Source: Opitutales bacterium (GTDB taxonomy: Bacteria > Verrucomicrobiota > Verrucomicrobiia > Opitutales > Seribacteraceae). From it: a stretch of DNA of 59,040 nt. How positions within the stretch are numbered: position 1 is the first letter of the stretch; every line of letters begins with the position of its first letter. Below, piece after piece: positions 36,109-44,876 of the stretch. The notes beneath the pieces are model-generated. The model saw only the letters and a program-made list of their open reading frames with translations, had not been told where the DNA came from and ran no database searches. The stretch spans positions 1 through 59,040 of the forward strand of contig JAOHKZ010000012.1 of assembly GCA_028101545.1 (NCBI GenBank). Direction: 5' to 3'. Made by a program: the position numbers and the translations under genes.

Positions 36109-36444
36109 ATGAATCCTCAACCCGGTTGTTTACCTCTTACTTTTGGCTTAACGTTTATTCTATTTTGTTTTTCCATCATCGGTTGTTCAATCCAAACCGA
36201 TGAACCGGTTACCGATAATAATTCTTCTAGCAGTCAAAGTTACTCTTTAGACTTTTGTGTGGTCTCAGGTAATGACCTTAATGATGAAGAAACTGATATG
36301 GTTCCATTTACTTACGAACACGAAGGAATCCAAATTGTATTTTGCTGTAAACCCTGCCTTCCTAAGTTCAAGAAAGATCCTGCTAAATACATGGCTATCA
36401 TAAAGGAAGAAATGGAGGACATGGCAAAGGAGCCTTCTAGCTAA
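36109..36444 (+). CDS. YHS-like metal-binding lipoprotein
   Basis: A 111-residue lipoprotein: hydrophobic segment about 10-23 and lipobox I-I-G-C (Cys26). The mature part is a small cysteine domain with D-F-C-V-V-S-G-N near 48-55, then an aromatic-rich strand and F-C-C-K-P-C-L-P-K-F-K-K-D-P-A-K-Y-M near 78-95. This order (C-x-V-S-G ... F-C-C-x-x-C-x-x-x-F-x-x-D-P-x-K-Y) matches YHS/TRASH-type domains that hold copper, zinc or iron. A role in metal handling for the nearby cytochromes is possible but inferred. The stop codon lies inside a hairpin shared with the convergent gene. Confidence 0.8.
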   Translation: MNPQPGCLPLTFGLTFILFCFSIIGCSIQTDEPVTDNNSSSSQSYSLDFCVVSGNDLNDEETDMVPFTYEHEGIQIVFCCKPCLPKFKKDPAKYMAIIKEEMEDMAKEPSS

Positions 36445-36457
36445 TCTCAAATTAGCT
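36439..36457. terminator. Bidirectional terminator-like hairpin between convergent genes
   Basis: AGCTAAT and ATTAGCT form a perfect seven-base stem with a five-base loop. It includes the stop codon of the YHS-like lipoprotein gene and touches the stop of the convergent repeat-protein gene at 36457. TTACTTTT follows on the plus strand, a weak T-rich tail. The position between two convergent genes with only 12 bases between stops supports the call; the AT-rich stem makes it modest. Confidence 0.5.
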
Positions 36458-37794
36458 TACTTTTCGTGCATTGATTGCCACCAACTTTTTTTGGGTGGGT
36501 TTCGAATATTTTTTTGCTCAGCTTCGCCCAATCCACTATTGGGAAGCCATGTTTCGACCGACTCCTTATCTTGTCTGTACCACTCCTGTCCAACTTTTTT
36601 TATAGTAGCCTGTTGGAGTTTAGGATCCGAGATTGAAATAGCCCACTCCATCGCCGCCCCCCCATCTTTTAGAGATACCGTGTTGGCATAAGCTGCCAAA
36701 GCGGAATCTAACTTCGGACCTGACTCTCTTTCATTAAGCCAATCTCCTGCCGCAAGAGGGTCTTGTTTTGCCCAGTTTGAAATCGAACTTTTTATACCAA
36801 CTTCCTGAGATTTCCCATCCGGTAAATTTGAGAAATAATCTATTGAACTTGCAGGGTCCGTTTCACTCCATTTCCTCCCCAGGTTTTCAAATGCTTTTGC
36901 GGAGTATTTTTCATTAGCATGAGTTTCCAGCCATTCAGCAACTTCTTCTGGACGATCACGGGCAAAAGTTCGACTTAAGTTCATGAAGGCCCCCTCTTTT
37001 AACTTTGGGTCAGGTAATTCCTCAGCCCACGATGAAGCCTGACCAAAACCACCTTCTCTGTGATGACGATCGGTTAAAATTCCCACTAACTTAGAAACCT
37101 CTTCTCCTCCTTTAAGGTTCATTACATAGGCAGTTGCTCCTTCCAAGTCTCGATTTGCCCAACCTTTAACCAGCCCGAAATTATACAACTTTGCCATCCC
37201 TGCATTTTCTGGGTCTTCAACCCACGCTCTGGCTGATTCAGGATCACGATTTGCCCAACCTTCCAAAACACCTGATGTTGCGAAGCCGGCACCGATGCCG
37301 GAAGCCCTCGTTTTACAATAATCGATCGCTGCAAGCGGATCGAATTGAGACCAGGAATAAAGTAACATTTTGTATTCCTGCATATTCTCAAAGCCCATGG
37401 GCAGAGATTCAAAAGCTTTCAATGCCTGACCAATGTTATCTCGATTTAAATTCTCAAAAGCCCGGGCAAACGCGGCCGAACGCTTAATCGGATTTGTTTC
37501 CGACTGTGCAGACAATAACATTTCTTCCAAAGATTTTGTAGAGGTCAATTCTTTCACCTCCTCCTCTTCATCCCTGTTGCTTAATGGAACATCACGATCC
37601 ATCAATTCCGTGCTTGGATTTTGATTCTTAGATCGGAGTTCTACTTCTTGCTTGGTGACAAATTCATCAGATGCGACATCTTTGTTATTAATGGAAGATT
37701 TAGGAAGCCCCAAATAATAACCAAATAAGAAAAGGGCGGCACCAACCAAGAGGAGAAATACTCCTGACAATTTTTTTGAACTCTTCGATTCCAT
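36457..37794 (-). CDS. Membrane-anchored W-x-DP helical-repeat protein
   Basis: A 445-residue protein with one N-terminal membrane helix (about 9-28), a charged linker to about residue 95, and then a long array of helical repeats of 30-40 residues. Most units carry W-A-x-x-D-P-x-x-A or a close form (for example W-S-Q-F-D-P-L-A-A, W-A-N-R-D-P-E-S-A, W-A-K-Q-D-P-L-A-A, W-S-E-T-D-P-A-S-S). Such proteins are common in Verrucomicrobiota and resemble Sel1/TPR solenoids, probably protein-binding scaffolds in the periplasm. No enzymatic motif is visible. It is convergent with the YHS-like lipoprotein gene and in the same direction as, and 64 bases downstream of, the gene at 37859. Confidence 0.82.
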   Translation of the reverse strand: MESKSSKKLSGVFLLLVGAALFLFGYYLGLPKSSINNKDVASDEFVTKQEVELRSKNQNPSTELMDRDVPLSNRDEEEEVKELTSTKSLEEMLLSAQSETNPIKRSAAFARAFENLNRDNIGQALKAFESLPMGFENMQEYKMLLYSWSQFDPLAAIDYCKTRASGIGAGFATSGVLEGWANRDPESARAWVEDPENAGMAKLYNFGLVKGWANRDLEGATAYVMNLKGGEEVSKLVGILTDRHHREGGFGQASSWAEELPDPKLKEGAFMNLSRTFARDRPEEVAEWLETHANEKYSAKAFENLGRKWSETDPASSIDYFSNLPDGKSQEVGIKSSISNWAKQDPLAAGDWLNERESGPKLDSALAAYANTVSLKDGGAAMEWAISISDPKLQQATIKKVGQEWYRQDKESVETWLPNSGLGEAEQKNIRNPPKKSWWQSMHEK

Positions 37795-37858
37795 AGTTAC
37801 AAAATAATTTCAACTACCTAATTTTACAACGACCATTAAGCGAAAGTTATAAAATAAT

Positions 37859-38314
37859 CTATTTAATTTTCGTAATTTTCCCATACAAGTGGCCACCCAC
37901 TTTACCATGTCGCCATGTGCCAGCATATTTGTTTCCATCGATCACAACATGAGCACTGAAAGTTCCCAAGCCGGGAATATTCATATTATTCATGGAAATT
38001 ATTGGAATATCCCCAATCCACTTAACAGGTAGTGGCATAGGCAAAGTTACATCTTTTTGACCGTATTTAATTCTGGCGGTAAAAATCCACAGGTCTTGCT
38101 CACCAAATTTTTGAACCGACTGGATTTCGTAAACTTCCTCGGATGGCGGATTTTTTGAACCATCTACAGTAAAAAATCCACTGAAACGAACTCCATTCAT
38201 TGCTTTCTCAAAATTTTCAAACAATTCTTGTTGAGGAGTAATTTTTCCTGACAAAGAAACAAAAACACCAGCAGTTAATGCAATAATTGCTGTAAAAGAA
38301 TTCAAGCACTTCAT
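37859..38314 (-). CDS. Hypothetical exported protein
   Basis: A 151-residue protein from the ATG at 38314 (an ATG at 38323 adds three residues). The signal peptide is about 1-21. The mature part is beta-rich and has alternating strands: R-F-S-G-F-F-T-V-D-G, V-Y-E-I-Q-S-V-Q-K-F-G, W-I-F-T-A-R-I-K-Y-G, V-V-I-D-G-N-K-Y-A-G-T-W-R-H-G, then G-G-H-L-Y-G-K-I. The Y-A-G-T-W motif is shared by secreted proteins of unknown function in PVC bacteria. I do not know its role. It is transcribed away from the large heme protein gene at 38528, with a 213-base AT-rich gap between them that contains no ORF. Confidence 0.78.
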   Translation of the reverse strand: MKCLNSFTAIIALTAGVFVSLSGKITPQQELFENFEKAMNGVRFSGFFTVDGSKNPPSEEVYEIQSVQKFGEQDLWIFTARIKYGQKDVTLPMPLPVKWIGDIPIISMNNMNIPGLGTFSAHVVIDGNKYAGTWRHGKVGGHLYGKITKIK

Positions 38315-38527
38315 ATTTAACATGAAATTACATTGTAAAATGCATGCAAACCCGAAAACTCAGTTTCTATTAAAATAAATTTGCATGCCTAGTTTAAATC
38401 CTCTTTAAAAAATATTTAAGGGGGATTATTTTTATAATCGCATCATCAAAAAACAAGCATCAGGATTCTAATAATAAAAATAGCCTCTTGCTCATAATAA
38501 AATTCACAATCACGACATTAATGTTTC

Positions 38528-41077
38528 ATGATAACAAAAAATAAACTCCTGTTTTTTCTAATAGTTTTCATCAAGTTTTCGGGCTTCGCATTTGCTCAAA
38601 TAGAAAATGAAGCCACTCCAATTGAAAATATATCGGTCAAAAAAGGATTTAAGGTTGAATTACTCTTTACTGTTCCTAAAGAGAGGCTGGGTTCATGGGT
38701 AAACCTTTGCTTGGACAACAAAAACCGCATTATCGCCAGTGATCAGTTTGGTGGACTTTATCGTTTTAAGGTCCCAGCGATGGGAAAAACACTTAAGGAA
38801 AGTGATATTGAAAAAATTCCTGCTAATATTCGTGCTGCCAATGGTCTGCTCTGGGCTTTTGATAGCCTGTATGTTGCCGTCAACGATTATGAAAAAAAGA
38901 TGGAGAGTGGAGTCTACAGGCTCACGGACTCAAACGGTGACGACCAACTTGATAAAGTTGAAAAACTGCGGGGTATGCAGGCACGCGGTGATCATGGAGT
39001 ACATGCACTCATACTCAGCCCTGACAAACAGTCCATCTATCTCATAACTGGTAATAATACCACTCCGGTAGAATCTAACCGTTCCCGCGTACCCATGGAT
39101 TGGGGAGAAGATCATCTGCTTCCCCGTATGCCGGATGGACGCGGACATAACCGCGATCGCTTGGCTCCAGCTGGTATCATTTACAAAATGTCTCCAGATG
39201 GTAAGGATTGGGAGATTGTTTCATCAGGATACCGAAACATTTTTGATGGTGGTTTTAATTTGGATGGTGAGCTCTTCACCTATGACGCCGATATGGAATA
39301 TGACTTTAACACACCTTGGTATCGACCAACCCGCATCTGTCATGTCACCAGTGGGTCTATGTATGGTTGGAGAAATGGAACCGGGAAAAGACCCGAATTC
39401 TACCCGGATACATTACCTCCAGTAGTCAACATTGGCCCAGGCTCTCCAACCGGGGTTACTTTCGGATACGGCGCAAAATTTCCACCCAAGTATCAAAAAG
39501 CGATGTTTATTTTGGATTGGAGTTGGGGGAAGATCTACGCCATACACATGAGCCCTGATGGAAGCACTTATTCCGGACAAAAAGAAACTTTCATTACCGG
39601 TAGTCCGCTGCCAGTAACGGACGCAATCATCCACCCCGGAGACGGATCCATGTACTTCGCGATTGGTGGAAGGAAAGTTCAGTCAGGACTCTACCGGGTT
39701 CGCTATACCGGTGATGAAACAACCGACCCCATCTCTACGAAACCTCGTGTGAATGAACTTGCAAACTTACGCCATCAACTGGAAAGCTTACACGTCGGAG
39801 ATCATCCTAAAGCTGTAGAATTAGCATGGCCACATATCGATCATCCGGATCGCTTCATCCGGTGGGCGGCACTTATGGCCATCCAGCGTTTACCTATCGA
39901 AAAATGGGCCTCTAAAGCTCTCCAAGAAAAGAATACAAGCAGACGAGTAAATGTATTACTACATTTAGCCAAGGCTGCAGGAATTGATCCTTTCCATCGT
40001 CAAAAGACGGATCCTCCAATCAACCAAAAAATGGGAAAGCAGATCCTTCAATCCCTCCTTCAAATTACATGGAAAGATTTGAATCTCAATGAGCGACTCG
40101 CCTTGGTACGAGCCTATCAAGTTACGATGGTTCGCTTTAGCAAACCATCCCCAGAGGTAGCTAAAAGAATTGTCGCCCAACTGGATTCTCAATTTCCAGC
40201 AGAGAATTTTGAAATGAACTGGTTACTATGCGAAACTCTGGCCTTTCTCGAATCTCCGAGCGTAGCCCGTAAAGGAATAGCCCTTCTCATGAAAGCTCCA
40301 ACTCAGGAAGAGCAAATGGAATATGCTCGCTCACTTCGAACCTTGAAAACTGGTTGGAATATTAAACTTAGAAACCAATATTTTAACTGGTTTTTAAAGG
40401 CTTCTAATTACCGAGGAGGAGCAAGTTTCACCAAGTTTATTGAGTTCATTCGAAAGGATGCAGTTGCAAGCTTGAATCCAGAAGAACAAAAAAAACTTGC
40501 CGACCTGCTTGCGAAGAAAGCAACGGTCAAATCTCCTGCAGATGTGATGGCAGAGGCGATGGCTGGAAGGACATTCGTTAAAAATTGGAAACTGGAGGAA
40601 TTAAGCAAAGCGGCATCAAGTGGACTAAAGGGTAGAAACTTCAAGGTTGGACGCAGAATGTTTGCAGCAGGAGGTTGTTACGCGTGTCACCGATTTGGGA
40701 ACCAAGGCGGCATGAACGGTCCCGACCTGACCGGATCGGGCGGACGCTATTCTCCTCATGATCTACTCGAACAAATCATGTACCCAAGCAAGGAAATCAA
40801 TGAACAGTTCGTTCCCACTTTCGTGACTTTAAAAAACGGGGAAACTTTGTCCGGAGTTGTGGTTAACCTGAATGGTAACCGCGTCACCTTAAACACCGAT
40901 CTCTACAACCCGAATCAAAGAACGAGCGTGCAGACAAATGAAGTTAAAAGCATTGGACCGTCTACTGTCTCGCCGATGCCCCCAGGACTACTCAATATGA
41001 TGGAAGAAGAAGAAGTGATGGATCTGCTCGCATATATTCTAAGCGGTAACGATCCTAAGCATAAGTTCTTCAAATAA
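38528..41077 (+). CDS. PVC-type dehydrogenase and heme-binding cytochrome c protein
   Basis: An 849-residue exported protein with a signal peptide (about 1-23). Residues about 35-410 are a beta-propeller-like dehydrogenase domain (L-T-D-S-N-G-D-D-Q-L near 132; R-N-I-F-D-G-G-F-N-L-D-G near 237; H-P-G-D-G-S-M-Y-F near 370). HEAT-like helices follow to about 690. The PVC heme domain ends the protein, with C-Y-A-C-H at 717-721, G-P-D-L-T-G-S-G-G-R, and S-P-M-P-P-G-L-L as distal methionine region. Here the dehydrogenase and heme domain are fused in one chain, in contrast to the split pair at 340-4619. It is monocistronic as far as can be seen. Electrons from sugar oxidation would pass to the heme; this is inferred from the family. 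Confidence 0.9.
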   Translation: MITKNKLLFFLIVFIKFSGFAFAQIENEATPIENISVKKGFKVELLFTVPKERLGSWVNLCLDNKNRIIASDQFGGLYRFKVPAMGKTLKESDIEKIPANIRAANGLLWAFDSLYVAVNDYEKKMESGVYRLTDSNGDDQLDKVEKLRGMQARGDHGVHALILSPDKQSIYLITGNNTTPVESNRSRVPMDWGEDHLLPRMPDGRGHNRDRLAPAGIIYKMSPDGKDWEIVSSGYRNIFDGGFNLDGELFTYDADMEYDFNTPWYRPTRICHVTSGSMYGWRNGTGKRPEFYPDTLPPVVNIGPGSPTGVTFGYGAKFPPKYQKAMFILDWSWGKIYAIHMSPDGSTYSGQKETFITGSPLPVTDAIIHPGDGSMYFAIGGRKVQSGLYRVRYTGDETTDPISTKPRVNELANLRHQLESLHVGDHPKAVELAWPHIDHPDRFIRWAALMAIQRLPIEKWASKALQEKNTSRRVNVLLHLAKAAGIDPFHRQKTDPPINQKMGKQILQSLLQITWKDLNLNERLALVRAYQVTMVRFSKPSPEVAKRIVAQLDSQFPAENFEMNWLLCETLAFLESPSVARKGIALLMKAPTQEEQMEYARSLRTLKTGWNIKLRNQYFNWFLKASNYRGGASFTKFIEFIRKDAVASLNPEEQKKLADLLAKKATVKSPADVMAEAMAGRTFVKNWKLEELSKAASSGLKGRNFKVGRRMFAAGGCYACHRFGNQGGMNGPDLTGSGGRYSPHDLLEQIMYPSKEINEQFVPTFVTLKNGETLSGVVVNLNGNRVTLNTDLYNPNQRTSVQTNEVKSIGPSTVSPMPPGLLNMMEEEEVMDLLAYILSGNDPKHKFFK

Positions 41078-41462
41078 AAAAATCTTTATGAAAAGTCCGG
41101 GTATATTTTATATAACCGGGTTCTTTTCTCTATTAGTGTTCATTGGCTTGCCGGAAAGAATAGTTTTGATGTTACTAATTTTACTTAAGTGCTAAGAAAT
41201 CATTTAATAATGGCGAATTTGTGTCAGAAGAATTTTGGCGTTCACGGATTTGTAATAATTGAATCTGCAAAAGTGGCGAACTATGCTTCAAAAGGAGCGA
41301 CTTTGGCGATCAACAAGATAGTTGAAGAAAGCCATGGTTTACTTTCGATCCTAAAACGAAACAAGGCATTACATAAATTTTCAGGAAGAAATCGAATCAA
41401 CCGAAAAATTGTCAACAATTTTAAATTGACGAATTTCCACACATAACATTCATTATATTCTA
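41078..41462. other. Non-coding gap before the GntR gene
   Basis: This 385-base gap holds no convincing gene. A 35-codon ORF (41087-41194) encodes a hydrophobic peptide (M-K-S-P-G-I-F-Y-I-T then two short hydrophobic runs) and could be a small membrane peptide or a decayed signal peptide. An 85-codon ORF from a GTG (41189-41446) has no recognisable feature and runs through the inverted repeats at 41405-41436, so I do not accept it. The last 60 bases hold those repeats, probably the operator of the downstream regulator. No tRNA or terminator is evident. Confidence 0.6.
41405..41436. promoter_or_regulatory. Tandem inverted repeats, candidate operator of the GntR gene
   Basis: AAAATTGT-CA-ACAATTTT is an eight-base inverted repeat with a two-base spacer (41405-41422), directly followed by AAATT-GACG-AATTT (41423-41436). 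The cores TTGTCAACAA and TTGACGAA resemble the GT...AC half-site layout bound by GntR-family dimers. They lie 27-58 bases upstream of the regulator start, which suits autoregulation and control of the operon that follows. The identity of the binding protein is inferred from position. Confidence 0.5.
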
Positions 41463-42071
41463 ATGACTGAGAATTCTATTAAGGCAGATTATACACGGGA
41501 TGAAATCTGCGATATTCTAAGATCGGATTTAATTGCCGGTAAATACAGTCATGATCAACCTTTGCGTGAAATTTCTCTAGCCAAACGGTTTGGTGTGAGT
41601 CGCGGACCAATAAGAGATGCTTTTTTAAAACTTACGCAAGAAGGATCATTAGTATACGAAACAAATCGCGGTGTGCGCGTTCACTCTGCTATCGCTGATG
41701 ATGAACGTAAAATAATGATAAACATGCGATTAGAATTGGAAAAGTATTGCCTCTCAAAGTACATCGAGGAGGCTGATCAGAAAGATTTTGACCAATTGGA
41801 AATTTTGCTCGAGCGATTCAAGTGTGCATGTTTAAGAGACTCCTTGCCCGGAGTCGCGGAAAGCGACTTGTCTCTACACAGACACTGGGTCGCTCGGGCT
41901 TCTAAAAACCTCGAACCAATTTGGCTTGGACTCGCCGTTCGGATTCTGATGAAGTATTCACGCTTGGAAAACTTTCAAGAATCAATTGAGGAACACGACA
42001 GAATTGTCGAAGCGATCCTGCTAAGAAATAAAGATGGAGCCCTTAAAGCACTTTCTTTAAATGTAATTTAA
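41463..42071 (+). CDS. GntR-family (FCD-type) transcriptional regulator
   Basis: A 202-residue DNA-binding protein. The winged helix-turn-helix is at about 10-75 (I-L-R-S-D-L-I-A-G-K-Y, L-R-E-I-S-L-A-K-R-F-G-V-S-R-G-P-I-R-D-A-F). The ligand-binding FCD domain is helical at about 85-200, with candidate metal-binding histidines in S-L-H-R-H-W and E-E-H-D-R-I. FCD regulators usually end with a further histidine in A-M-x-x-H-L and a last helix; here the chain stops at L-S-L-N-V-I, about 15 residues short and with Asn in place of that His. It sits 19 bases upstream of the PSD1/DUF1501/sulfatase genes and is their likely regulator, perhaps sensing a sugar acid. Confidence 0.88.
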   Translation: MTENSIKADYTRDEICDILRSDLIAGKYSHDQPLREISLAKRFGVSRGPIRDAFLKLTQEGSLVYETNRGVRVHSAIADDERKIMINMRLELEKYCLSKYIEEADQKDFDQLEILLERFKCACLRDSLPGVAESDLSLHRHWVARASKNLEPIWLGLAVRILMKYSRLENFQESIEEHDRIVEAILLRNKDGALKALSLNVI

Positions 42072-42090
42072 ATTCACTACCCATTCGACT

Positions 42091-42681
42091 GTGTCAACCA
42101 CACGTTTAGGTTTGTTCTCATCATTAATTTGTTTAGCTTTTTTTACAAATCTTGATGCAAATGTGGGAGAAAGAATTTTTTCACTAAAGGTTAAACCTAT
42201 TCTTGAAAGTAAATGCCTTGCTTGCCATAGCGAAAAGGAAGGAAAAGTAAAAGGGGATCTCGATCTTTCCTCATTAGATAAAATTATTTTAGGAGGTGAA
42301 ACATCGAATCAAATTCTGGTCCCTGGAAAACCTGAAAAAAGCCTACTATTAAAGGCAATTCAATGGAAAGACCCAGAATACGAGATGCCACCTAAAGAAA
42401 ATGATCGCCTTTCCCAAGAGCAAATTGAGTGGGTCAAGCAGTGGATCAATCTGGGAGCCCCTTGGCCAAGTTTAAAAATTCAAACAAAATACCTGAATGA
42501 AGAAAGATCGAAATTAATTACGGATGAAGGTATAATCTTCAAGACAATTGGCGGACTCTCGGATGATTGGACTTACCGACGTTATAAACCTGAAGATATC
42601 TGGGCATTCCAGCCCTTAAATGTAGTACCCCCCCTCCCCATTCTCCCCACCCAATTGATGCTTTCATTCGAAAACCTTTAA
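42091..42681 (+). CDS. PSD1/cytochrome c protein, N-terminal part (frame broken)
   Basis: From a GTG start, a signal peptide (1-23) is followed by a PSD1-type cytochrome c domain with C-L-A-C-H at 42-46 and the L-D-L-S-S-L and P-E-Y-E-M-P-P-K segments typical of planctomycete cytochromes. Sense is good up to W-A-F-Q-P-L, then the frame runs into a C7 run (42628-42634) and gives a nonsense tail ending at 42681. Adding one C restores the family sequence (P-S-P-H-S-P-H-P-I-D-A-F-I-R) into the frame of the next entry. The repaired gene would span 42091-44876 and encode 928 residues, a normal size. This may be a sequencing error, a true mutation or a switchable run; the sequence alone cannot decide. 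Confidence 0.82.
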   Translation: MSTTRLGLFSSLICLAFFTNLDANVGERIFSLKVKPILESKCLACHSEKEGKVKGDLDLSSLDKIILGGETSNQILVPGKPEKSLLLKAIQWKDPEYEMPPKENDRLSQEQIEWVKQWINLGAPWPSLKIQTKYLNEERSKLITDEGIIFKTIGGLSDDWTYRRYKPEDIWAFQPLNVVPPLPILPTQLMLSFENL

Positions 42682-42833
42682 GCAAAGAGAATTTTGAACC
42701 CGCAGCCCAATCAGATTTTAGAACTTTAGTCAAAAGAGCATACCAAGACCTTCATGGATTACCTCCCACACCATATGAAATCTTTCAATTTCGCATCGCA
42801 TGGGATAAGGATTCTGAAAAAGCATGGAAGGAC

Positions 42834-44876
42834 TTGATTGACCGTCTGCTTGCTAGCCCCCATTACGGCGAACGTTCCGCCCAGCATTGGCTGGATGTAG
42901 CGCGCTATGCAGATACAGCTGGTCTTTCCAATGATTACGAAAGATCAAATATGTGGCGTTACCGAGATTATGTAATTCGTTCCTTCAATGATGACAAACC
43001 CTACGATGAATTCGTTGTTGAACAAATCGCTGGAGATGAACTTTGGGAAAAGCAAAAAGAGCAGGATAAAGATCCTGAATTATTAATTGCATCTTCATTT
43101 TTGCGCATGGGTCCATGGGATCCGGCCATGGTATTGAAGCCGCAAGCAAGGCAGCTCTATTTGGATGATGTGGTCAATGCAGTCGGACAAACTTTTCTAA
43201 GTACAACCATGAGGTGCTTTAAATGTCATGATCATAAGTTTGATCCCCTTCCCACCGAAGATTATTACAGGTTTTACTCTGTTTTCACCGGAACACAACT
43301 TGCTGAAAGACCCGCTCCCTTCCTGAAAGAAGAGAATAGGAATAGATTAAATAAAGAGCTTAAATCTACTCAGCAAATGCTCGCATTCGCCACAGAAAAG
43401 TATCAGCACTTGCTGAACAAGCAGGAAACTGCGGCCAAAATATGGTTCAAAAAACATGGCAAAAAATATCTTAGCGAAGATAAACGGCGCGGTTTACCGG
43501 ATGAAGAAAAACCTCCCAGGCATGTGGGGCTTACTCCTGCCGAAACGGGCAGACTTAAAGTTAGAAAACAGGATGATTGGATTTGGACCAGGAGGCTGGA
43601 ACGATATCAACCTCTTGCCCAGAGCGTTTACAACGGTCCCGTTCCCAAAAGTTTGAACGCTAAGAAAATGCGGATGCCAAAAAAGATTCCTGAAACTCCT
43701 ATCCCTAAGACGAAAATATTAACAGGAGGCACGCTCGAAGCTCCTGGAAAGGAAGTGACCCCTGGTGTTTTAAGTGCTCTCGGCTTAAACACTTCAGAGA
43801 ATAAAAACGATCCATTTGCATTACCTATGGAAAACTCTGGAAGAAGGCTTGGCCTTGCTCAATGGATCGCCCATCCTAAAAACCAACTAACTGCCCGGTC
43901 CATTGTTAACCGTGTTTGGCAAAGACATTTTGGTAAACCATTAGCGGGTAATCCAAACAATTTTGGTGCAAAGGGAAAAAAACCCACTCATCCAAAACTA
44001 CTCGATTGGCTAGCTACCGATTTTGTGGAAAACGGCTGGAAATTCAAACGTCTCCATAAATTAATCATGACTTCGGATGCCTACCGTATGAGCACGCACC
44101 ATCCTCAAATAAATCAACTTCGAAATACCGATCCCGAGAACCGTCTCCTAGCGTACCGGGAACCCCGCCGTTTGTCCGCCGAAGAATTGAGAGACTCCAT
44201 GCTGGTGAGCACAGGGGAACTTAACCGTGAAATTGGCGGCCTTCCCGTTATGCCGGAAATCAATATGGAGGTGGCTCTGCAACCTCGAATGATTCAATTC
44301 TCGATTGCTCCCGCCTATCAACCTTCACCAGCACCAAAAGAAAGAAATAGAAGAACCCTGTACGCATATCGGGTACGTGGACAACCCGATCCCTTTCTGG
44401 AATTATTTAACCAACCAAACCCCAATGACTCTTGTGAAGAGAGAGTCTCAGAATCAGTTAGTCCACAAGCTTTTACACTTTTAAATAGCGATCTAATGAA
44501 TGACCGGGCCACCGGTCTTGCGGTTCGAATTAATAAGGAAACTCAGGACTTACATACTCAAGTTAAACGAGCGGTCCAATTGGTTTTTGGAAGAGTTCCT
44601 TCTTCCCAAGAATGGGATCGTTTAGAAAAATATGTTACGAGAATGACTTCTTATCATCAGTCTCATAAACCCGAATTAAAAGTCTATCCGACTTCTATAA
44701 CCCGTTCACTAGTTGAAGAGAACACAGGCGAATCTTTTGAATATGAAGAAATCCTTCCAGCTTTCAAAAATTATAAAGCTGATAAGAAAGCTCACGAAGT
44801 AACTCATTCAATAAGGGCCCTAGCGGACCTCTGCCTAGTATTGTTCAATTCCAACGAATTTATGTATGTCTATTAA
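42834..44876 (+). CDS. PSD1/DUF1549/DUF1553 protein, C-terminal part (frame broken)
   Basis: This frame carries the rest of the preceding gene. Family-like sense starts near 42636 (P-H-P-I-D-A-F-I-R-K-P-L), well upstream of the first TTG at 42834, so 42834 is not a real start. DUF1549 is clear (H-Y-G-E-R-S-A-Q-H-W-L-D-V-A-R-Y-A-D-T near 42855) with C-F-K-C-H-D-H-K-F-D-P-L, a second possible heme site. DUF1553 follows (I-A-H-P-K-N-Q-L-T-A-R-S-I-V-N-R-V-W-Q-R-H-F-G; W-K-F-K-R-L-H-K-L-I). These secreted proteins are the normal partner of DUF1501 proteins, whose gene overlaps by 11 bases at 44866. The role is assumed to be periplasmic oxidation linked to glycan use. Confidence 0.85.
   Translation: MIDRLLASPHYGERSAQHWLDVARYADTAGLSNDYERSNMWRYRDYVIRSFNDDKPYDEFVVEQIAGDELWEKQKEQDKDPELLIASSFLRMGPWDPAMVLKPQARQLYLDDVVNAVGQTFLSTTMRCFKCHDHKFDPLPTEDYYRFYSVFTGTQLAERPAPFLKEENRNRLNKELKSTQQMLAFATEKYQHLLNKQETAAKIWFKKHGKKYLSEDKRRGLPDEEKPPRHVGLTPAETGRLKVRKQDDWIWTRRLERYQPLAQSVYNGPVPKSLNAKKMRMPKKIPETPIPKTKILTGGTLEAPGKEVTPGVLSALGLNTSENKNDPFALPMENSGRRLGLAQWIAHPKNQLTARSIVNRVWQRHFGKPLAGNPNNFGAKGKKPTHPKLLDWLATDFVENGWKFKRLHKLIMTSDAYRMSTHHPQINQLRNTDPENRLLAYREPRRLSAEELRDSMLVSTGELNREIGGLPVMPEINMEVALQPRMIQFSIAPAYQPSPAPKERNRRTLYAYRVRGQPDPFLELFNQPNPNDSCEERVSESVSPQAFTLLNSDLMNDRATGLAVRINKETQDLHTQVKRAVQLVFGRVPSSQEWDRLEKYVTRMTSYHQSHKPELKVYPTSITRSLVEENTGESFEYEEILPAFKNYKADKKAHEVTHSIRALADLCLVLFNSNEFMYVY

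Noticed and set aside
41087-41194. 35-codon hydrophobic ORF after the 849-residue heme protein
   Set aside because: It could be a small membrane peptide, but there is no ribosome site and no second line of evidence.
41189-41446. 85-codon ORF from a GTG before the GntR gene
   Set aside because: No recognisable domain, low-complexity composition, and it runs through the inverted repeats that look like an operator.
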